DNA of 9,700 bases from Acidimicrobiales bacterium (GCA_023264135.1 JALQSZ010000044.1:1-9700); one strand, 5' to 3'; positions 1 through 5,998 are shown, counted from the stretch's first letter. Notes: generated by a model from the letters alone, not told the origin. A program made the numbers and translations.

Positions 1-297
1 GATGTCAGGGATTCCGGCACCATGCTCGATCCCCAACGCGGTGGAGGCGTTGCCTTGCGGGTCTAGATCAACCACCAGGACTCGATTACCCGCTTGCGCC
101 AAAGCCGCCCCCACGTTGACGGCGGTCGTGGTCTTGCCCACGCCACCCTTTTGATTGGCGACCGCGATGACTCGGGGAAGGGGCCGTTCGGCGGAAATCG
201 GCCGAGCTGCCTCGACCACCGCTTCGGCGGCAGAGATGTTCGGCGGCATCTTGACGCCGTGCTCTCCCCCGTCGCTACCAGTTTCGTCAGATTCCAT
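1..297 (-). CDS. parA: ParA/Soj chromosome-partitioning ATPase (C-terminal part beyond window)
   Basis: This is the N-terminal 99 codons of a ParA-type ATPase; the rest lies off the left edge. ParA ATPases bind DNA non-specifically and, with ParB bound at parS, segregate newly replicated origins. The deviant Walker A motif KGGVGKTT is at residues 50-57 (within [20 protein letters not shown]), and the A' motif [11 protein letters not shown] is at 75-85, both diagnostic of the Soj/ParA family. I chose ATG at 297, which gives about 40 residues before the ATPase core, rich in Glu, Asp, Gly and Ala and probably disordered. The frame stays open upstream to a stop at 481-483, so GTG at 357 is an alternative start. 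The ATG at 249 would give a shorter form. No strong ribosome-binding site settles the choice. Two parS sites lie just upstream, as expected next to parAB. parB is presumably beyond the edge. Confidence 0.95.
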   Translation of the reverse strand, partial: MESDETGSDGGEHGVKMPPNISAAEAVVEAARPISAERPLPRVIAVANQKGGVGKTTTAVNVGAALAQAGNRVLVVDLDPQGNASTALGIEHGAGIPDI

Positions 298-372
298 GCG
301 TCCCAACTCGGATTTGGCGGCACACACCGCAGTCGGAGAGCAACCATCGCGAGACACGATGAAGCAGCCGCC

Positions 373-401
373 ATCCTGCCCGTCCCGGCTCCTCGGGTCA
401 A
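373..401 (-). promoter_or_regulatory. candidate parA promoter
   Basis: On the minus strand a TTGACC hexamer (401-396) is followed after exactly 17 bp by CAGGAT (378-373), a reasonable sigma-A/RpoD-type pair for a high-GC organism. Transcription would start near 366 and run into parA. From this start, GTG 357 would be nearly leaderless and ATG 297 would have a leader of about 70 nt. This is a sequence match only. Confidence 0.4.
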
Positions 402-472
402 GGATTACCAACGGAGCCGCTCTCGAGCGCCCCGACGATCGGTGGCGGAACAGAACGGGGCTGGCCAGTCGT

Positions 473-496
473 CGACTGTTTCACGTGAAACAGTCG
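473..496. promoter_or_regulatory. parS centromere site 1 (24-bp perfect palindrome)
   Basis: The core TGTTTCACGTGAAACA (477-492) is a perfect copy of the consensus parS site bound by ParB. Here the dyad symmetry continues outward for four more base pairs on each side, so 473-496 is a perfect 24-bp palindrome. ParB loads here and spreads to form the partition complex. The site sits between parA and rsmG, close to the origin, the usual position of parS. Confidence 0.95.
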
Positions 497-522
497 GGAC
501 TCAGGCGCGAACTCGATGATGA

Positions 523-540
523 GTGTTTCACGTGAAACAC
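523..540. promoter_or_regulatory. parS centromere site 2
   Basis: A second perfect TGTTTCACGTGAAACA core (524-539) lies 47 bp (centre to centre) from the first. Its flanks extend the palindrome by one base pair each side, giving 18 bp in all. It begins nine bases beyond the rsmG stop-codon side, still within the parA-rsmG gap. Two sites this close would give ParB a paired loading platform next to oriC. Confidence 0.95.
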
Positions 541-549
541 CCCCAAAGG

Positions 550-1200
550 TCAGAACAGGGGTCGCTTGGCGGGGAGACCAACCCGCCGGGGGTAGGTCTC
601 GGGGCACAACTGCGTTTGGACCAAACGGCGCATCCCGGGAACCGGTGTGCCCTCGTCGGTCAGGCCCAGAAGCGCCAGGCCCGCTGCTGGCCAGCGGTCA
701 GTCTCTTCGGGGGGTTCGCTCACAATGAGCAGTCCGCCTTGCCGCAAGAGGGGAGCGGCGCATTCCGACACTGTGGCCGGGGGACCAAAGGATCGAGCGG
801 TCACCGCATCTGCCTGGCCTCGCCAGTCGGGAGACCGGCCCGTCTCTTCGGCTCGAGCCAATTCCGCCCGTACCCGCCCCTGCCAATGCATGGCCACGAC
901 CGCCTCGGCCAGCAATGCCACCCGACGTTCAAGGGAGTCCAGTAGCACAACCTGAAGATCGGGTCGGGCTTCGGCGATCACGAGTCCCGGAATCCCACCT
1001 CCCGACCCGAGGTCGATGACGAGCGAGCCCGACGCGAGGCCATCCAGTGAGGAAATGAACCCTTCGGCATGAGCAACGTGGTCGAGCACTGGTCCCGGAC
1101 CAAGGACACCGAGGCGACGAGCTCGTTCGAGAACCTCGAGCAATGGGGGAGAGGGCTGCACCTCGTCATTGTCGCACCCCGGCGAGGACCTCTCGGCCAT
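550..1200 (-). CDS. rsmG: 16S rRNA (guanine-N7) methyltransferase RsmG (GidB)
   Basis: This 216-residue protein belongs to the RsmG/GidB family, which uses S-adenosylmethionine to methylate N7 of G527 (E. coli numbering) in 16S rRNA. The SAM-binding motif I, VIDLGSGGGIPG, is at residues 61-72. The acidic-loop strand VVLLDSLERR is at 84-93, TARSFGPPA starts at 134, and the characteristic C-terminus YPRRVGLPAKRPL is at 203-215. The frame is open upstream to a GTG at 1248, but that extension would run through the jag terminator hairpin, so I prefer ATG 1200. A GGAG directly abuts this ATG, too close for a normal ribosome-binding site. The start therefore remains uncertain by up to 16 codons. It lies downstream of jag and upstream of the parS sites, the standard neighbourhood. 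Loss of RsmG is known to give low-level streptomycin resistance. Confidence 0.93.
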   Translation of the reverse strand: MAERSSPGCDNDEVQPSPPLLEVLERARRLGVLGPGPVLDHVAHAEGFISSLDGLASGSLVIDLGSGGGIPGLVIAEARPDLQVVLLDSLERRVALLAEAVVAMHWQGRVRAELARAEETGRSPDWRGQADAVTARSFGPPATVSECAAPLLRQGGLLIVSEPPEETDRWPAAGLALLGLTDEGTPVPGMRRLVQTQLCPETYPRRVGLPAKRPLF

Positions 1201-1234
1201 CTCCAACCGACAACCCGTCGCCGCCCGAAAACGA

Positions 1235-1263
1235 CAATGGCCCCGCACGAGGCGGGGCCATTG
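1235..1263 (-). terminator. rho-independent terminator of the rpmH-jag operon
   Basis: A perfect 12-bp inverted repeat (CAATGGCCCCGC / GCGGGGCCATTG) flanks a 5-nt loop. Read on the minus strand, it is followed by TCGTTTTC, a short U-rich tail. It begins 20 nt after the jag stop and ends before the rsmG start. The stem is very stable, though the U tract is short, so termination may be incomplete and let some transcripts continue into rsmG. Confidence 0.75.
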
Positions 1264-1282
1264 GACGAAGCGTTGGCGGCGA

Positions 1283-2134
1283 TCAGGACGGAATGATCAC
1301 CACTCGGCGACGAGGTTCGTCACCCTCAGAAATGGTGGAGACACCGTCGAGTTCGTTCACGGTGTCGTGCACGATCTTGCGGTCGGCCGATCCCATCGGC
1401 TCAAGTGCTTTCTGCACACCGGAGGTCCGAACTTCCTCGGCCACACCCTGGGTGAAGCGCTCGAGGGCCTCGCGGCGACGCTGGCGATAGCCGGCAACAT
1501 CGAGACGAACTCGCCCAGCGGCAGTCCCCGACACCTTGCGATGAATCACGGTGCGGGAAAGTTCTTGAATGGCGGCGAGGGTGTTGCCCTTCGGTCCTAC
1601 GAGGATGCCGAGGTCACGACCTTCGACACGAACCTCGCTGGTGTCGTCATCGATGGACACCGCTTCGACGCGGCCCTCAAGATCAAAGGCATCGACAAGG
1701 CCATCGAGGAACTCGGTGACGATGCGGGTGTGTTCGGCCAGATCGACGTCAACTGTTTCGGTCACGGTGGTGTTTTCCTTCTCGGTGGGCGCAGCCTTCT
1801 GACCGCCACGGCGGCGGTCGGGGCGTTTGCCATTGGATGCTGGTGCTGCCGGCGCTGCATCAGGAGCGGGGGTTGCGGGACGCTGCGATTGCTTGCGCCC
1901 ACCGCCGTTGCCACTGCCCTTCTTGCGACGATCTCGTCGTTCAACCTTCGGTCGGGGACTGGTCGGCGCAATGCGAGCGCGAACTCGAGCTTGGCCTTTC
2001 ATCTTCCCGAATAATCCTCGAGAAGGTTCCTCGAGGATTTCAAACTCTGCATCGACGGTGTCGACGCCGAGCTGGTCAAGTGCCGCATCCTTTGCTTCTT
2101 CAACGGTGCGGCCGGTGATTTCCACCCACTCCAT
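1283..2134 (-). CDS. jag: Jag/KhpB family RNA-binding protein (Jag-N, KH, R3H)
   Basis: This 283-residue protein has the three-part Jag (SpoIIIJ-associated, KhpB/EloR) layout. The Jag-N domain is at about 1-50, with the conserved EEPSRGLFGK turn at 35-44. A linker at about 55-120 is rich in Arg, Lys, Pro, Ala and Gly and probably disordered. The KH domain is at about 138-212, with the RNA-binding GPKG loop at 180-183. An R3H domain at about 215-283 has the defining RKIVH at 252-256. KhpB partners with KhpA to bind RNA and influence cell elongation and division in Firmicutes; its role in Actinomycetota is less clear. It starts 6 bp after the yidC stop, and an AGAGG ribosome-binding site overlaps the end of yidC. 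Genetic linkage of jag to yidC is ancient. The long basic linker is typical of high-GC versions. Confidence 0.93.
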   Translation of the reverse strand: MEWVEITGRTVEEAKDAALDQLGVDTVDAEFEILEEPSRGLFGKMKGQARVRARIAPTSPRPKVERRDRRKKGSGNGGGRKQSQRPATPAPDAAPAAPASNGKRPDRRRGGQKAAPTEKENTTVTETVDVDLAEHTRIVTEFLDGLVDAFDLEGRVEAVSIDDDTSEVRVEGRDLGILVGPKGNTLAAIQELSRTVIHRKVSGTAAGRVRLDVAGYRQRRREALERFTQGVAEEVRTSGVQKALEPMGSADRKIVHDTVNELDGVSTISEGDEPRRRVVIIPS

Positions 2135-2140
2135 GTGGTG

Positions 2141-3322
2141 TTACCTCTTCTTCTTGCGCACCCGAGGCTGCAACGGCTGCGACGGTGATCCATCGCTGGC
2201 GTCGGACGAGGGGGTCGACGGAGTCGACGCAGCGCGATCGGTACCGGAGCCGGTGCCTTTGGAGGAATCGCTGCCCTTGGTGTCTCGGGAACTGGTGGTG
2301 GTGCGACCGGTGGTCCGGCCGCCCTTGGAGGCGCCAGCTTTGGCTGGTGCCTTGGTCGAGCCTTTCGCTGCGCCGCCCTTGGCGCCGGCGTTCTTGGCCG
2401 GGCGAGAGGTGGCGCTGATTGACTTCGACCCTGACTTCTTGGCCTTCGGGGCAGCCTTGGGCTGCACGCCGAAACCAAAGAGATGCTTCCAGGACTTGGT
2501 GCCGTCGGGGGCACTGATGCCGTAGATGCTCTTCGAAATGAACGCCTGCTGACCGATTCGGTAGAGGTTCGACACCGCGAAGTACAGGACAAGACCGGCG
2601 GGCAAACCAAACGAAATCACCGGCAAGAAGAACGGCATGATCTTCATGATCATCTGCTGCTGGTTGTTGGTTTGCGCTCCAGGGTTTCGACCTTGGATCT
2701 GTCGCTGCTGAATGAAGCCGCTAATGGCCACAATCACGATCAGAACAAGGAACGGCAGGGCATGTCCGATGCCCTGCTGCATTGCTTTGCTCGCACTCTC
2801 CGACAGATCGAGGCCAAATGCCTCCATCTGATAGGAGGTTGAGAGATTTTGGTACATCTTCGTCGAGTGATTGATCCAGTTTGGATCGAACACACGTTCG
2901 TAGGCCGGCGCCTTGCTGGGGGTGTTGCCAAGCCCGAACTGGCTTGAGACCCAACCGACATCGGCACCGAGATCGCTGACTCGGCGGGTCAGCCCACGAA
3001 GCACCTGGTACAGCACAAGGAACACCGGCATCTGCACCAACAAGGGCAAGCATCCGCCCAGCGGATTGATGCTGTTTTCCTTATAAAACTTGAGCAGTTC
3101 TTCGTTGAGCTTCTGTCGATCGTCTTTGTACCGAGCCTGGATCTTCTTCATCTCCGGCTGCAGTTGCTGCATGACCATCATCGAGCGCGTGCCCTTGAGG
3201 GTCAGCGGCGTCACGATGATCATGACGACCAACGTCAGCAGGATGATGGCAACGGCATAGTTCCCGGTGATGTCGTAGAAGAACGCCAACACTGACGCGA
3301 AGGCTTTAAAAAACGCTTCCAT
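2141..3322 (-). CDS. yidC: membrane protein insertase YidC/Oxa1
   Basis: This 393-residue integral membrane insertase helps insert and fold inner-membrane proteins, alone or with SecYEG. The first hydrophobic segment (about 22-40) is followed by the cytoplasmic coiled hairpin (about 45-85: LQPEMKKIQARYKDD, then NEELLKFYKE). Then come the family signature NPLGGCLPLLVQMPVFLVLY (86-105) and further membrane segments at about 188-204 and 226-255. The C-terminal tail from about 285 is roughly 110 residues of Lys, Ala, Ser, Thr and Gly ending in RVRKKKR, a probable ribosome-binding tail. It lacks the large periplasmic domain of proteobacterial YidC. Aligned by eye on the PLT...LQP block, the position of E. 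coli R366 (the groove arginine) is Met34. The start ATG follows yidD by 3 bp, with AGGAAGG upstream. Confidence 0.96.
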   Translation of the reverse strand: MEAFFKAFASVLAFFYDITGNYAVAIILLTLVVMIIVTPLTLKGTRSMMVMQQLQPEMKKIQARYKDDRQKLNEELLKFYKENSINPLGGCLPLLVQMPVFLVLYQVLRGLTRRVSDLGADVGWVSSQFGLGNTPSKAPAYERVFDPNWINHSTKMYQNLSTSYQMEAFGLDLSESASKAMQQGIGHALPFLVLIVIVAISGFIQQRQIQGRNPGAQTNNQQQMIMKIMPFFLPVISFGLPAGLVLYFAVSNLYRIGQQAFISKSIYGISAPDGTKSWKHLFGFGVQPKAAPKAKKSGSKSISATSRPAKNAGAKGGAAKGSTKAPAKAGASKGGRTTGRTTTSSRDTKGSDSSKGTGSGTDRAASTPSTPSSDASDGSPSQPLQPRVRKKKR

Positions 3323-3325
3323 TGA

Positions 3326-3616
3326 CTAGGCGGCCTTCCTATCGGGAACGGGATCCCATCCGGATCCACCCCAAGGATGGCACCGGCCCAGTCGTCGAAT
3401 CGACAACCAGGAACCCCGAACGAACCCGTGCACCTCGAGAGCTTCGAGGGCGTAGGACGAACAGGAGGGGACGTAACGGCAGGGCGACACCCTGCCGGCA
3501 AACAACCATTGATAGCCGCGGACACACCGTGCCGTCAGACGCGCAGGAATCGAAAGGTGACGCGGCACATCAATTGCCGACGCGGAATCGTGCTCGTGCT
3601 GACACGCCGCGCTCAT
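3326..3616 (-). CDS. yidD: YidD membrane-protein insertion efficiency factor
   Basis: This small 96-residue YidD-family protein (DUF37) is a membrane-associated helper of YidC-dependent insertion. The cysteine motif [13 protein letters not shown] is at 44-56, followed by an amphipathic helix and the conserved RCHPW at 78-82 with GGSGWDPVP after it. The family body starts near residue 30, so the N-terminus is about 20 residues longer than usual. I keep the start at ATG 3616 because it overlaps the rnpA stop as ATGA, a standard translational-coupling arrangement. It lies between rnpA and yidC, its usual place. Confidence 0.93.
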   Translation of the reverse strand: MSAACQHEHDSASAIDVPRHLSIPARLTARCVRGYQWLFAGRVSPCRYVPSCSSYALEALEVHGFVRGSWLSIRRLGRCHPWGGSGWDPVPDRKAA

Positions 3617-3966
3617 TGGGCTGTCACCACGAGACGATCAAGGCAGCTGTCGACATCGCGAAACAACGTTTCACGATCAACTTCGGCGGCGGTGGGCTGA
3701 ATCGCAAAAAGCCAAGCGCCAGAAGGAAATCGGTCCGGATCCTGCGCGCGAAGTTCGCCCAAATGGGCGCGTACCTGTCGGCGCAACCGATTGCGAACCA
3801 CCGCGGTTCCGACTTTGCGGGACACCGCGAACGCGACGCGAGGCGGCTCCTCGCTGATCATTGAAGATGGAGCCAACATGGTCACCGACACGGTGCCACT
3901 ACGGACCCGACGACCGCGCCGCCGCAGTTCTTGGAACGTGCGGCGATCACGAACCCGCCAGATCAG
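3613..3966 (-). CDS. rnpA: ribonuclease P protein component
   Basis: RnpA is the protein subunit of RNase P, which with the RNA subunit trims the 5' leader of tRNA precursors. The frame covers 117 residues if it starts at CTG 3966. The N-terminus [19 protein letters not shown] and the RNR signature RNRLRRQVR at 58-66 are both characteristic. No ATG, GTG or TTG exists between the upstream in-frame stop (TAA, 3990-3988) and GTG 3891. Starting at GTG 3891 would delete the first 25 residues, which contain the conserved Arg-Phe helix. CTG 3966 overlaps the rpmH stop as CTGA, matching the ATGA coupling between rnpA and yidD. The CTG start is therefore my inference; ATC at 3963 is a less likely alternative. 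The product assignment itself is secure. Confidence 0.93.
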   Translation of the reverse strand: MIWRVRDRRTFQELRRRGRRVRSGTVSVTMLAPSSMISEEPPRVAFAVSRKVGTAVVRNRLRRQVRAHLGELRAQDPDRFPSGAWLFAIQPTAAEVDRETLFRDVDSCLDRLVVTAQ

Positions 3967-4097
3967 GCCGACAGACGTCGACGGCCCTTAAGCCGACGCG
4001 ACCGCAGCACATTGCGTCCGGCGCGGGTGGACATGCGGGAACGGAAGCCATGCTTCTTCGCCCGACGGCGGTTATTGGGCTGGAACGTACGCTTCAC
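3963..4097 (-). CDS. rpmH: 50S ribosomal protein L34
   Basis: This 44-residue, very basic protein is unmistakably L34: it opens [20 protein letters not shown] and ends in an Arg/Lys-rich tail, KGRRRLSA. The start is GTG 4097, with a strong GGAGG (4108-4104) six bases upstream. It is the first gene of the minus-strand operon that continues into rnpA through a CTGA overlap. The pairing of rpmH with rnpA next to dnaA is nearly universal in bacteria. Confidence 0.97.
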   Translation of the reverse strand: MKRTFQPNNRRRAKKHGFRSRMSTRAGRNVLRSRRLKGRRRLSA

Positions 4098-4105
4098 GAG
4101 GGGCC

Positions 4106-4140
4106 TCCGTGATCCAAAAACCCAGAAGGGGGTCCACGGA
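4106..4140 (-). promoter_or_regulatory. foldable inverted repeat in the rpmH leader
   Basis: In the minus-strand transcript, UCCGUG (4140-4135) can pair with CACGGA (4111-4106), which overlaps the rpmH Shine-Dalgarno GGAGG (4108-4104). Inside it ACCC and GGGU can form a short inner stem followed by five U residues (4120-4116). The element could partly hide the ribosome-binding site. No homology is claimed. Confidence 0.3.
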
Positions 4141-4226
4141 TCGTTGCTTCATAGACATGGATTGTGGTGTGGAAACGGGCCCGGCCTGACGCGTGCGCAA
4201 GGAGCCCGACACCTGTTCGGGTGACA

Positions 4227-4256
4227 ACGCTAGAGGGTGGAGCCCGGATGCAGCAA
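4227..4256 (-). promoter_or_regulatory. candidate rpmH operon promoter
   Basis: On the minus strand TTGCTG (4256-4251) and TAGCGT (4232-4227) are spaced by 18 bp, acceptable as -35 and -10 elements. Transcription would start near 4220, giving a leader of about 120 nt before rpmH. This is based on hexamer matching only. Confidence 0.35.
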
Positions 4257-4267
4257 CATCAGTGAAG

Positions 4268-4276
4268 TGCTACGGT
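4268..4276 (+). promoter_or_regulatory. candidate dnaA extended -10 promoter element
   Basis: TGCTACGGT has the extended -10 form TG-N-TANNNT. No convincing -35 is visible at the normal spacing. It lies about 150 bp before the dnaA start, with DnaA-box-like sites between, which would allow DnaA to repress its own gene. Confidence 0.3.
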
Positions 4277-4355
4277 CCCGCGCCCGTCCACAGGGCCTCG
4301 GCAGCGACGCTCGTGACCGGGGCACACCTGTGCAAAACCGCGGCGGACCACTTCG

Positions 4356-4364
4356 TGTGGACAG
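4356..4364 (-). promoter_or_regulatory. DnaA box (one mismatch)
   Basis: TGTGGACAG differs by only the last base from TGTGGACAA, the reverse complement of the actinobacterial box TTGTCCACA. It lies 64 bp upstream of the dnaA start. Confidence 0.55.
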
Positions 4365-4373
4365 AGCCTGGCG

Positions 4374-4393
4374 TTTTCCACAAGTGTGGACGC
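4374..4393. promoter_or_regulatory. inverted pair of DnaA boxes upstream of dnaA
   Basis: TTTTCCACA (4374-4382, one mismatch to the TTATCCACA or TTGTCCACA consensus) faces TGTGGACGC (4385-4393, two mismatches). The shared cores TCCACA and TGTGGA form an inverted repeat with a 2-bp gap. This lies 35-54 bp before the dnaA start, a natural place for autoregulation. A further weak copy, TGTGGAACC, is at 4397-4405. Confidence 0.5.
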
Positions 4394-4427
4394 AGTTGTG
4401 GAACCAATCCCATTGTCAGGGGCTTTC

Positions 4428-5840
4428 GTGCAGGTGGACCAAGCCGAACAGTTGTGGACGACGTGCACCGTCGCGTTGCGCGAACAGGTGTCCGAGGCCG
4501 TGTGGCTCACGACGTTTTCCATGGTGACCCCGCTCGGTCTCGATGGCAGCGTTCTTTCGGTCGCCGTTCCCAGTTCGGTCGTCAAAGAACGCATTGAGAC
4601 GCGCTATCTCACCTTGGTGAGCGGCGCCCTCGCCGATATCGGCCACAGCGGTGTGAGTTTGGCAATCGATGTCCAAACCGATGTCGCTCCCGCGTCATCA
4701 AACTTCTCCCCAGCCCCATCCACAGGGAGGGGCGAGGATGTCCCCAATGACCCACAAAATCTGGGGACAACCTCGGCGGCGATGGGGACAACTGCGGTTC
4801 CCGAACAAGAACTCAGCCTGACCGTCAATCCTCGCTACACCTTCGACGCGTTCGTCACCGGCACCTCGAACCGGTTCGCTCATGCTGCGGCACTGAGCGT
4901 GGCCGAGACCCCGGCGAAGTCATACAACCCGCTTTTCATTTATGGCGACGCTGGTCTTGGAAAGACCCACCTTCTCCAGGCCATCGCCAACTACGTGCGC
5001 GAGATCTACCCCGGCTACCAAATTCGCTACGTCTCGACCGAACAATTCCTCAATCAGTACGTCGAGGGCATCCGCCACAACACCATGCCGGAATTCAAGA
5101 AGCGCTATCGCGAAACCGACGTTCTTCTTCTTGATGACATTCAAATCATCGAGGGCAAAGAGGGTATTCAGGAAGAGCTCTTCCATACCTTCGAGTCGCT
5201 CTATCAGGCCGACGCCCAAATCGTGTTGTCGTCGGATCGTCCCCCCGACGCCATTTCCACCCTCGAGGACCGCCTCCGCAGCCGCTTCAAAATGGGCCTG
5301 ATCACCGAGATCAATCCACCGGAACTCGAAACTCGTCTCGCCATTCTGCGCAAGAAGGCCGAGCGTGAACCCATCGCTCCGTCGCCAGATGTCCTTGAAT
5401 TTATTGCCTCAAATATCACCAACAACATTCGTGAACTTGAGGGTGCTCTCATTCGTGTGTGTGCCTTTGCCAGCCTGACGGGCAATCCGCTGACCGTGGA
5501 ACTGGCCGAGGGTGTGCTGAGCGACATCCTCACCAACACGCAACCTCGTCCCATCACGCCTGCACTCATTCTCGAGAAGACCTCGGAGATGTTCGATTTC
5601 ACGATCGACGAAATCCGCGGTCAGAGCCGACGTCGCCCATTGGTGACCGCTCGTCAGATCGGGATGTACGTCATGCGAGAGATGACGGACTTGAGCTACC
5701 CGGCGATCGCTCGAGAATTCGGCGGGCGCGATCACACCACCGTGATCCACGCCGTCGAGAAGATCAGTGGTCTCATGAAAGAGCGCCGCCAGATCTACGA
5801 CCAGGTCACCGAGCTCACCCAGCGCATCAGGAACAGTTGA
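4428..5840 (+). CDS. dnaA: chromosomal replication initiator protein DnaA
   Basis: The 470-residue protein binds DnaA boxes, oligomerises with ATP and melts oriC. Domain I is at about 1-85 and a Pro/Ser/Thr/Gly linker at about 86-130. In the AAA+ domain the NPRYTFDAFVTG entry is at 134-145, Walker A GDAGLGKT at 173-180, Walker B LLLDDIQ at 233-239, sensor 1 SSDRPP at 268-273 and the arginine-finger region RLRSRF at 282-287. The DNA-binding domain IV carries the DnaA signature DLSYPAIAREFGGRDHTTVI at 421-440. I chose GTG 4428 because AGGGG lies five bases upstream and domain I then begins at the usual distance. GTG 4386, in the same frame, would put coding sequence through the DnaA boxes. The linker is only about 45 residues, shorter than in Streptomyces. 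Confidence 0.97.
   Translation: MQVDQAEQLWTTCTVALREQVSEAVWLTTFSMVTPLGLDGSVLSVAVPSSVVKERIETRYLTLVSGALADIGHSGVSLAIDVQTDVAPASSNFSPAPSTGRGEDVPNDPQNLGTTSAAMGTTAVPEQELSLTVNPRYTFDAFVTGTSNRFAHAAALSVAETPAKSYNPLFIYGDAGLGKTHLLQAIANYVREIYPGYQIRYVSTEQFLNQYVEGIRHNTMPEFKKRYRETDVLLLDDIQIIEGKEGIQEELFHTFESLYQADAQIVLSSDRPPDAISTLEDRLRSRFKMGLITEINPPELETRLAILRKKAEREPIAPSPDVLEFIASNITNNIRELEGALIRVCAFASLTGNPLTVELAEGVLSDILTNTQPRPITPALILEKTSEMFDFTIDEIRGQSRRRPLVTARQIGMYVMREMTDLSYPAIAREFGGRDHTTVIHAVEKISGLMKERRQIYDQVTELTQRIRNS
4453..4461 (-). promoter_or_regulatory. DnaA-box-like site inside the start of dnaA
   Basis: TGTGGACGA is one mismatch from TGTGGACAA and lies 25 bases into the dnaA coding region. It continues the upstream cluster, so it could contribute to autoregulation, but it encodes LWTT at residues 9-12 and may be incidental. 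Confidence 0.3.
4738..4791. repeat. three TGGGGACAA-type repeats in the DnaA-linker coding region
   Basis: TGGGGACAA occurs at 4762-4770 and 4783-4791, and ATGTCCCCA, one base from its complement, at 4738-4746. Each identical copy differs by one base from the DnaA box TGTGGACAA. They fall in the poorly conserved linker of DnaA, where DNA-level constraint could be accommodated. The two direct copies both encode a GTT tripeptide, so a simple protein repeat is an alternative reading. Confidence 0.4.
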
Positions 5841-5876
5841 GAACCATGACCCTCAACCTCCTCGATCTCCGAACAG

Positions 5877-5902
5877 GCGCGCGTGATTCCGAACACTCGC
5901 GC
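5877..5902 (+). other. hairpin downstream of dnaA
   Basis: GCGCG-c-GTG can pair with CAC-t-CGCGC across an 8-nt loop, with one internal mismatch. It lies 36 nt after the dnaA stop. It has no T tract, so it is a poor intrinsic terminator. It abuts the first DnaA-box-like motif of oriC and may instead be a structural part of the origin. Confidence 0.3.
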
Positions 5903-5911
5903 GGTGGACAA
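5903..5911 (-). promoter_or_regulatory. DnaA box in oriC (one mismatch)
   Basis: GGTGGACAA differs only at its first base from TGTGGACAA. A weaker GGTGGACGA follows 12 bp on at 5915-5923, in the same orientation, about one helical turn away, which favours side-by-side DnaA binding. Confidence 0.45.
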
Positions 5912-5998
5912 CCCGGTGGACGAGGGCGCGCGCGGTACTGCATGAAGAGTGGACGACGTGTGGGTGATCCCCCGCGCTGTCACTCCCACCGTTCAAAC

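Larger units (their letters stand above)
4098..4427. other. divergent rpmH/dnaA intergenic regulatory region
   Basis: These 330 bp without a gene separate the two divergent transcription units. They hold the rpmH leader with its ribosome-binding site and a foldable inverted repeat, a candidate minus-strand promoter, a candidate extended -10 for dnaA and several DnaA-box-like sequences near 4284-4405. The boxes suggest DnaA autoregulation and/or an upstream half of a bipartite origin. I see no RNA gene or mobile element here. Confidence 0.7.

Noticed and set aside
1169..2014. 281-codon plus-strand open frame opposite jag
   Set aside because: jag is supported by Jag-N, KH and R3H motifs. The opposite frame is low-complexity and resembles no family.
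3668..3677. Possible third parS-like GTTTCACG motif inside rnpA
   Set aside because: Only the left half resembles parS; the right half GATCAACT does not complete the palindrome.
3613..3891. Shorter rnpA starting at GTG 3891
   Set aside because: It would remove the conserved N-terminal helix with Arg-Phe residues that is clearly encoded just upstream in the same frame.
4386..4427. 14-codon upstream extension of dnaA from GTG 4386
   Set aside because: It has no ribosome-binding site and runs through the DnaA boxes. GTG 4428 has AGGGG at good spacing and gives the standard N-terminus.
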